Source: Lachnospiraceae bacterium UBA1251 (GTDB lineage Bacteria; Bacillota; Clostridia; Lachnospirales; Lachnospiraceae). From it: 11,142 nt of DNA. This document shows, in pieces, positions 6,100-11,142 of the stretch (within the stretch, counting starts at the first letter, position 1; every line of letters begins with the position of its first letter). The translations under genes were made by a program, and so were the position numbers. The stretch covers positions 5,305 through 16,446 of the forward strand of contig DBVZ01000041.1 in the NCBI GenBank assembly GCA_002308255.1, in the 5' to 3' direction. The notes below the pieces were generated by a model. It ran no database searches, was not told the origin of the DNA, and saw only the letters and a program-made list of their open reading frames with translations.

Positions 6100-7908
6100 A
6101 TGGCTGAGACGCTGGCACAGAAGATAAAAGAGAAGATCGCGCCTGAGAGCGCTAAAAACGCGGACGGAACGGAAAAGATCACCGCGAAGACGCCCTGGCT
6201 GCCCTCCGTGGACGGCGTTCCGGGGCATCTCGATTATTATCAGGGAAGCATGTTCGAAATGATCGAAGCCGTCGCGGAAAAATATCCGGATTACGTGGCG
6301 TTTGATTTCATGGGACGGCCGACAACGTATAAACGGCTCATATCCGAAGTCCATCAGTGCGCGAAAGCACTGAAGACGATCGGCGTCCGCGAAAATGACA
6401 GGGTCACGATCGCGATGCCCAACTGTCCGCAGGCGATCTTCACGTTCTACGCGGTCAATCTGGTCGGAGCGGTGGCAAATATGATCCATCCTCTTTCCGC
6501 GGAAAAAGAGATCGAGTTCTATCTCAACGATTCCCAGTCCGTGACAGCGATTACGCTTGACCAGTTCTACGGGAAATTTGAGAGGATCCGCGCGCACACA
6601 CGGATCACGAACATTATTATTGCCAGTATAAAGGATGAACTGTCGAGACCGGTCAAGATCGGCTATATGCTCACGGAAGGACGCAAGCAGGAAAAGATTC
6701 CTTCCGACGCGCCCGTTATCCGCTGGAATGAATTTTATAAACTGGGACGGCACTGCTTTTACAACTACCGCTGTGAAAGAAAAGCGCAGGATCCGGCAGT
6801 TGTCCTCTACTCGGGAGGAACGACGGGAACCACAAAGGGGATCCTCCTTACGAATATGAATTTCAACGCACTCGGGGAACAGGTCATTGCGGCCAACCCG
6901 ATCTTTGTGCCCGGCGACAAGATGCTGGCTGCGATGCCGCTGTTTCACGGTTTCGGACTCGGCGTCTGCATTCATACGATGCTCTCTCACGGGGGGAGAT
7001 GCGTTCTTGTTCCCCGTTTTACGGCGAAAAGCTACGCGAAGCTGATCACAAAATACAGGTGCAATTTCATCGCCGGCGTTCCGACGCTTTATGAAGCGCT
7101 CCTGAGACTGCCGTCGATGGAGAAGGCAGATCTCTCTTCGCTGAAAGGCGTATTCTCGGGCGGGGATTCCCTCTCGATCGAGCTCAAGAAAAAACTGGAC
7201 CAGTTCCTTGCGGACCACCATGCGTCGATCAGGGTGCGGGAAGGATACGGGACCACGGAAACGGTCACGGCCTGCTGTCTCACGCCGATCAACGAGGCGA
7301 AGGAAGGATCCATCGGGATCCCGTTCCCCGATACCTACATCAAGATCGTGAAACCGGGCACAGAGGAAGAGCTTCCGTACGGAGAGGAAGGAGAGATCCT
7401 GCTCGCCGGACCGACCGTTATGAAAGAATATGTCGGAAAACCGGAGGAGACGGCAAATACGCTGCGGCACCACAAAGACGGACTGACCTGGGTCTGCACG
7501 GGAGACCTCGGGACCATGGACGAAGAAGGATTTGTCTATTTCAAAGGCCGCGCGAAGCGCATGATCATCAGTTCGGGTTACAATGTTTATCCGGCGCAGA
7601 TCGAAAATATCCTCGATGCTCATGAGTGCGTCCAGATGAGCTGCGTCATCGGCGTTCCGGATTCCTACCGGATGCAGGCCGTAAAAGCGTTCATCATGCT
7701 GAAGCCGGGTGTCCCCAAGAGCGAAAAGATCCGTCAGGAGATCTTCGATTACTGCGGCAGGCATGTCGCAAAATACGCGATGCCGAGAGAGATCGAATTC
7801 CGCGACGAACTCCCGAAGACGCTGGTCGGCAAGGTTGCCTACCGCGTCCTTGAAGAGGAAGAGGCGGCAAAGAGGGAGAAAGAGAAGGCGGAAGCCTCAG
7901 AGGAATAA
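6100..7908 (+). CDS. AMP-forming acyl-CoA synthetase (602 aa)
   Basis: This is an ANL-superfamily ligase that activates a carboxylic acid with ATP to an acyl-AMP, then transfers it to CoA. Core motifs run in order: the phosphate loop SGGTTGTTKG at residues 238-247, YGTTET at 383-388, TGDLG at 467-471, the hinge GRAKRMIISSGYNVYP starting near 483, and the C-terminal catalytic Lys578 in TLVGKV. The HGFGLG motif near residues 284-289 and the overall length fit fatty/aryl acyl-CoA ligases more than acetyl-CoA synthetase. Chain-length specificity cannot be read. The start is ATG 6100, one base after the upstream stop; a TTG at 6091 is a weaker alternative. The last 20 or so residues are a Glu/Lys-rich tail. 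It is paired with the CAT/E2-fold gene and followed directly by a terminator. A ligase acting on a carrier protein rather than CoA remains possible, but no carrier gene is adjacent. Confidence 0.9.
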   Translation: MAETLAQKIKEKIAPESAKNADGTEKITAKTPWLPSVDGVPGHLDYYQGSMFEMIEAVAEKYPDYVAFDFMGRPTTYKRLISEVHQCAKALKTIGVRENDRVTIAMPNCPQAIFTFYAVNLVGAVANMIHPLSAEKEIEFYLNDSQSVTAITLDQFYGKFERIRAHTRITNIIIASIKDELSRPVKIGYMLTEGRKQEKIPSDAPVIRWNEFYKLGRHCFYNYRCERKAQDPAVVLYSGGTTGTTKGILLTNMNFNALGEQVIAANPIFVPGDKMLAAMPLFHGFGLGVCIHTMLSHGGRCVLVPRFTAKSYAKLITKYRCNFIAGVPTLYEALLRLPSMEKADLSSLKGVFSGGDSLSIELKKKLDQFLADHHASIRVREGYGTTETVTACCLTPINEAKEGSIGIPFPDTYIKIVKPGTEEELPYGEEGEILLAGPTVMKEYVGKPEETANTLRHHKDGLTWVCTGDLGTMDEEGFVYFKGRAKRMIISSGYNVYPAQIENILDAHECVQMSCVIGVPDSYRMQAVKAFIMLKPGVPKSEKIRQEIFDYCGRHVAKYAMPREIEFRDELPKTLVGKVAYRVLEEEEAAKREKEKAEASEE

Positions 7909-7915
7909 AACAGCG

Positions 7916-7943
7916 CCCGCGGGCCGTCGCTCGCGGGTTTTTT
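7916..7943 (+). terminator. Rho-independent terminator after the acyl-CoA synthetase
   Basis: CCCGCG (7916-7921) pairs with CGCGGG (7932-7937). The stem extends inward by a G-U and two G-C pairs to a CGTC loop and is followed by six T (7938-7943). It sits 7 bases after the synthetase stop and ends 25 bases before rsmI. Confidence 0.92.
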
Positions 7944-7968
7944 ACATGATACAGGAGCAAAGCGGAAG

Positions 7969-8820
7969 ATGAGCGGAACACTTTATTTATGCGCAACCCC
8001 GATCGGTAATCTCGGGGACATCACTTACCGCGTCGTGGAGACGCTGCGGCAGGTCTCCCTGATTGCGGCCGAAGATACCCGCAACAGCCGTGTCCTGCTT
8101 GAGAGATACGATATCCACACGCCCATGACCAGCTATCATGAGCACAACGCGGCAGCAAAAGGAGAAACACTGGCGCAGAAGCTGCTTGCCGGAGAGGACA
8201 TCGCCCTTATCACGGATGCCGGAACGCCCGCGATCTCCGATCCGGGAGAAGTGATGGTGCGGATTTGCTATGAATACGGCATTCCCGTGACGTCCCTGCC
8301 CGGACCGTCGGCCGTCATTACGGCATTGACACTGTCCGGAATGAGCGCGCGCCGGTTTGTTTACGAAGGATTCCTTCCCCGGGAGAAGAAAGAGCGGACG
8401 GAGGTTCTGGATTCTTTGAGAACAGAGCGGAGGACGGTCATTTTCTATGAGGCGCCGCACCGGCTTCGCAGAACGCTGGAGCTCCTTGCGGAGACGTTCG
8501 GGGACGACCGGGAGATCGCTCTGTGCCGGGAACTGACAAAGAAATTTGAGAGCATCGACCGCACGACGATAGGGGAAGCCCGCCGTTTTTACGAGGAATC
8601 CGAGCCCCGCGGGGAATATGTCCTGGTCGTCGGGGGGATGAGCGCGGAAGAAGCGGCCGGAGAAGCTGCCGCTGCATGGGATCATATGAGCATCCCGGAG
8701 CATGTCGCCATGTATGAGAAGGAAGGACACGACAGAAAGGAAGCCATGCGTCTTGCCGCGAAGGACAGAGGCGTCTCGCGCAGAGACATTTATCAGGAAC
8801 TCCTGAAGGAAAAAAACTGA
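7969..8820 (+). CDS. rsmI: 16S rRNA (cytidine1402-2'-O)-methyltransferase (283 aa)
   Basis: RsmI uses SAM to 2'-O-methylate C1402 in the decoding centre of 16S rRNA; with RsmH it makes m4Cm1402, which tunes start-codon fidelity. It has the tetrapyrrole-methylase fold: ATPIGNLGDIT at residues 9-19, EDTR at 35-38, the SAM-site segment ITDAGTPAISDPG at 81-93, and PGPSAVI at 111-117. GFLPR at 134-138 is also typical. Length matches the family (about 285). AGGAG (7953-7957) lies 11 bases before the ATG. It equals B. subtilis yabC/rsmI in gene order, but here a terminator separates it from the upstream genes and no clear promoter is visible in the 25 bases left. Confidence 0.95.
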   Translation: MSGTLYLCATPIGNLGDITYRVVETLRQVSLIAAEDTRNSRVLLERYDIHTPMTSYHEHNAAAKGETLAQKLLAGEDIALITDAGTPAISDPGEVMVRICYEYGIPVTSLPGPSAVITALTLSGMSARRFVYEGFLPREKKERTEVLDSLRTERRTVIFYEAPHRLRRTLELLAETFGDDREIALCRELTKKFESIDRTTIGEARRFYEESEPRGEYVLVVGGMSAEEAAGEAAAAWDHMSIPEHVAMYEKEGHDRKEAMRLAAKDRGVSRRDIYQELLKEKN

Positions 8821-8863
8821 AACCGGAGGAAGAGGCACAGCCGGAAACGGCGTTTCCGTAAAG

Positions 8864-8893
8864 AAAGAACAGCACTTTTCGGTGCTGTTCTTT
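8864..8893. terminator. Bidirectional terminator between convergent rsmI and recQ
   Basis: A perfect 12-bp inverted repeat, AAAGAACAGCAC (8864-8875) and GTGCTGTTCTTT (8882-8893), has a 6-base loop. Read on the minus strand the stem is followed by CTTTACGG, so its T-rich end favours recQ termination. On the plus strand the T-run is the 3' arm itself and then CC follows, so termination of rsmI is likely but less classical. Confidence 0.85.
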
Positions 8894-8898
8894 CCTGT

Positions 8899-10455
8899 TT
8901 ACCGGTCCCGGGGAGTGTTTTCTTCGGGATAAATGTAAAGATGCGTACGGATCTCCTCCAGGAAAGGCTGCCCGAAGCGGAGCGCGGCAAGGGGCGAAAT
9001 GCCGTCGATCATGAGCAGGGCGTGCATGGACTGCGGAAGTTCGGTGCAAAGTACGCGCAGGATCCGGTCCGGGAAGATCCGGTCAGCGGAGCGCCGGGTC
9101 TCTCTGGCGAGACGGCTGCGCTGCGCCAGCAGGCGGCTGTAAAGTTCGTACTGCCGCCCGGAAAGACCCGGAAGAAAGCCCGGAACACGGAGCGGCGCTC
9201 CCTTGTGCAGAAGCCGGCGGCCTTCTTCGTTTACGGGCAGCGCTCCTGAGAGGCATACCGAACATTTTCCGCAGTAAGGAGAAGCATGTTCCCCGAAGTA
9301 TTCCAGCATGAAAGCGCGGAGACAGACCCTGCCTGCCGCGTAATAAACCATGGTGCGAAGCTTTTCCCGTTCCGTTTTCTGACGGCGTTTTTCCGCGGCG
9401 GAAGACGGCTTTCCCTTTGCTTCCCGTTCGATAAAAAGGGTTCCGGTGCGGACATCTTTCGGATGGTAAAAAAGAATACATTCCGCGGGAAAACCATCCC
9501 TTCCCGCGCGGCCGGCCTCCTGGTAGTAGCTTTCCATATCTTTCGGCATATTGTAATGGATCACAAAGCGGACATCGGGCTTGTCCACTCCCATGCCGAA
9601 CGCGTTGGTCGCCGCGATCACCGGCGTTGTCCCGTTCATAAAACGTTCCTGCACCGCGTTCCGCTCTTCCGCGGTCATGCCCGCATGGTATTTTTCTGCC
9701 GGAATACCGGCGTTCACGAGAAAACGGGTCACTTTCCCGACCGTCTTTCTTGTGAGACAGTAAATGATCCCGCACTCGCCGGGATGGCGGCGAATGTGAT
9801 ATATAAGAGCTTTCCGGCGGTCCTTCGGCCGCTCGGCCGCAAAAAAGAGATTGGGGCGGTCAAATCCCGCCGCAAGGCAGTACGGCTTTCGAAGACGCAG
9901 TTCCTGAAGGATCTCCTGCCGCATCGCGGCATCCGCCGTAGCGGTAAAGGCGGCAATGCGGACCGGGCCGGCGTCTTTTTCGAGATATTCTATGAAATCA
10001 TGGATCTTGCGGTATTCCGGCCGGAAATCATGGCCCCACCGGCAGATACAGTGAGCTTCGTCGACACAGAGGAAGGATACGGCAAAAGAGCGGATGAACC
10101 GGCGGAAGGCGGGAGAGGAGAGGCGTTCCGGAGAAACGTATAAGATTTTTAACGGATGGGACAGTTCCCGAAGAGGATGCAAAGAATTAACGGAAGAGGC
10201 GGGGATGCCTCTTTTGCGGAGTGAACCGACCTGGTCCTCCATAAGAGAGATGAGAGGAGAGACCACGATCGTAAGACCGGGAAAGAGAAGTGCGGGGACC
10301 TCATAACAGACCGATTTGCCTGCACCGGTAGGCATGATCCCGAGAACGTCTCTTCCGGAAAGAAGGGCCCGGACAAGAGCGTCCTGTCCGGGCCGGAAAT
10401 CTTCGTATCCCCAGTATTTTTTCAGGATCTGCCGTGCTTTCTCATAGGCAGTCAT
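8899..10455 (-). CDS. recQ: ATP-dependent DNA helicase RecQ, short form (518 aa)
   Basis: RecQ is a 3'-to-5' superfamily 2 helicase acting in recombinational repair and replication-fork restart. Motif 0 includes GYEDFRPGQ at residues 16-24, Walker A is MPTGAGKS at 41-48, and the DEAH box is at 132-135. The aromatic-rich loop reads CICRWGHDFRPEY (136-148), where the usual form is CISQWGHDFRPEY. TAT at 171-173 is motif III. Helicase C ends in the motif VI segment YYQEAGRAGRDG (310-321). The zinc module is C378, C395, C398 and C401. An HRDC-like domain follows at about 432-510 after only about 30 residues of linker. E. coli RecQ has about 609 residues; the winged-helix part of RQC seems missing here. 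The start has AGGA 8 bases upstream. It lies 33 bases after pncB on the same strand, without a visible promoter between them. Confidence 0.94.
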   Translation of the reverse strand: MTAYEKARQILKKYWGYEDFRPGQDALVRALLSGRDVLGIMPTGAGKSVCYEVPALLFPGLTIVVSPLISLMEDQVGSLRKRGIPASSVNSLHPLRELSHPLKILYVSPERLSSPAFRRFIRSFAVSFLCVDEAHCICRWGHDFRPEYRKIHDFIEYLEKDAGPVRIAAFTATADAAMRQEILQELRLRKPYCLAAGFDRPNLFFAAERPKDRRKALIYHIRRHPGECGIIYCLTRKTVGKVTRFLVNAGIPAEKYHAGMTAEERNAVQERFMNGTTPVIAATNAFGMGVDKPDVRFVIHYNMPKDMESYYQEAGRAGRDGFPAECILFYHPKDVRTGTLFIEREAKGKPSSAAEKRRQKTEREKLRTMVYYAAGRVCLRAFMLEYFGEHASPYCGKCSVCLSGALPVNEEGRRLLHKGAPLRVPGFLPGLSGRQYELYSRLLAQRSRLARETRRSADRIFPDRILRVLCTELPQSMHALLMIDGISPLAALRFGQPFLEEIRTHLYIYPEENTPRDR

Positions 10456-10488
10456 AAAACAAGTCCTGACAGGGGTGCGGAAAAGGGG

Positions 10489-11142
10489 TCAGATCTTCTT
10501 CATGCTCATTTCGTGAAGAAGATAAGTTTTCAGGTCATAGAGCTTATCCGAAAGGTCGACGTAGACTTCGTGCGGATTGACAAGACGTTTGGTCTCGTCC
10601 CAGAGGGTATCCTTCTCGCGGCGGCAGATCTCCTGCAGTTCCATGACGCTCGGAGAACTGTATACGCAGCTGCCGTTCTTGAAGACCGGAACGAGAAGCT
10701 CGCGAAGGGTATAGGAACCGCCCTCGATCTTTGTCTTTTTCCATGTTTCGATCGGATCGAAAATGATCATGTCCTGCTGCGGATCAAATGTTTCCTCGGC
10801 AAGGCAGATCAGGTCCGCGCGGATCTTGCCGGTCTCCTTGTCGTAAATGCGGAAGACCGTTTTATTGCCCGGATTCGTCACCTTCGCAGTATTTTCGGAA
10901 AGCTTGATCTTCGGGGTGAATTCGGTCTCGCCGGCATTCTTGATCGCCGCAAGCTTGTAGACGCCGCCGAAGCTTGGGTTGTCGCTGGAAGTGATGAGAC
11001 GGGTCCCGACGCCCCAGGAATTGATTTTGGCGCCCTGCTGCTTCATGGAATTGATGAGGTATTCGTCCAGGTCGCTCGATGCGGCGATCGTCGCGTCCTC
11101 AAAGCCTTCGGCCGCCAGCATTTCGTATGCCTTTTTGGAAAG
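10489..11142 (-). CDS. pncB: Nicotinate phosphoribosyltransferase, C-terminal part (runs off the right edge)
   Basis: PncB converts nicotinate and PRPP, with ATP hydrolysis, to nicotinate mononucleotide in NAD salvage. The frame is open to position 11142, so only the C-terminal 217 or so residues are seen; the Met at 11121 is internal. SSDLDEYLINSMKQQGAKIN followed by WGVGTRLITS is the conserved phosphate/substrate-binding part of the barrel domain, and SFGGVYKLAAI follows, as expected in the family. The C-terminal part has TFDPQQDMIIFDPIETWKKT and LRELLVPVFKNG. Firmicute PncB proteins are about 480-490 residues, so more than half lies outside. The stop is followed 33 bases later by recQ, so the two are probably cotranscribed, although no functional link is known. 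Confidence 0.93.
   Translation of the reverse strand, partial: LSKKAYEMLAAEGFEDATIAASSDLDEYLINSMKQQGAKINSWGVGTRLITSSDNPSFGGVYKLAAIKNAGETEFTPKIKLSENTAKVTNPGNKTVFRIYDKETGKIRADLICLAEETFDPQQDMIIFDPIETWKKTKIEGGSYTLRELLVPVFKNGSCVYSSPSVMELQEICRREKDTLWDETKRLVNPHEVYVDLSDKLYDLKTYLLHEMSMKKI

Noticed and set aside
5980..7764. 594-codon open frame on the minus strand opposite the acyl-CoA synthetase
   Set aside because: Antisense to a gene with all ANL motifs. The translation is Arg/His/Asp-rich with no motif, a codon-bias shadow.

Overview
The window looks like chromosomal DNA from a low-to-moderate GC Firmicute of the class Clostridia, probably Lachnospiraceae-like. Two things suggest this: gene order close to the Bacillus yaaO-tmk-holB-yaaT-yabB-rsmI region, and Clostridia-type versions of the proteins (a guanylate-kinase-like protein in place of tmk, and a RicT with a charged tail). 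The taxonomic call is inference; no rRNA or marker search was possible. Coding density is very high, both strands are used, and no gap exceeds about 110 bases. I see no tRNA, rRNA, CRISPR array, insertion sequence or prophage.

Left part (1-5167, + strand). An Orn/Lys/Arg decarboxylase-family PLP enzyme runs off the left edge. It is followed by a guanylate-kinase-like protein, the DNA polymerase III delta' subunit (holB), the RNase Y-specificity factor RicT/YaaT and a TrmN6/YabB-type N6-adenine methyltransferase. Spacings are mostly 1-58 bases, and ricT and yabB overlap by 4 bases. A good extended -10 promoter candidate lies across the stop codon of the kinase gene and could drive holB onward independently.

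Middle (5226-7943, + strand). A two-gene cassette separates yabB from rsmI. It encodes a chloramphenicol-acetyltransferase/E2-acyltransferase-fold protein and an AMP-forming acyl-CoA synthetase one base apart, and ends in a strong intrinsic terminator. The E2-like protein has Glu where the family's catalytic His should be. This cassette is the most novel-looking part of the window; its function is unknown.

Right part (7969-11142). rsmI (+) encodes the 16S rRNA C1402 2'-O-methyltransferase. It converges on a two-gene minus-strand unit, pncB (nicotinate phosphoribosyltransferase, running off the right edge) then recQ (a short RecQ helicase). A 12-bp hairpin between rsmI and recQ probably terminates transcription from both sides.

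Overall the window holds conserved housekeeping functions (replication clamp loading, rRNA/tRNA modification, RNA decay control, NAD salvage, DNA repair), with one lipid/acyl-type cassette inserted. I found no clear defence, mobile or secondary-metabolite system.
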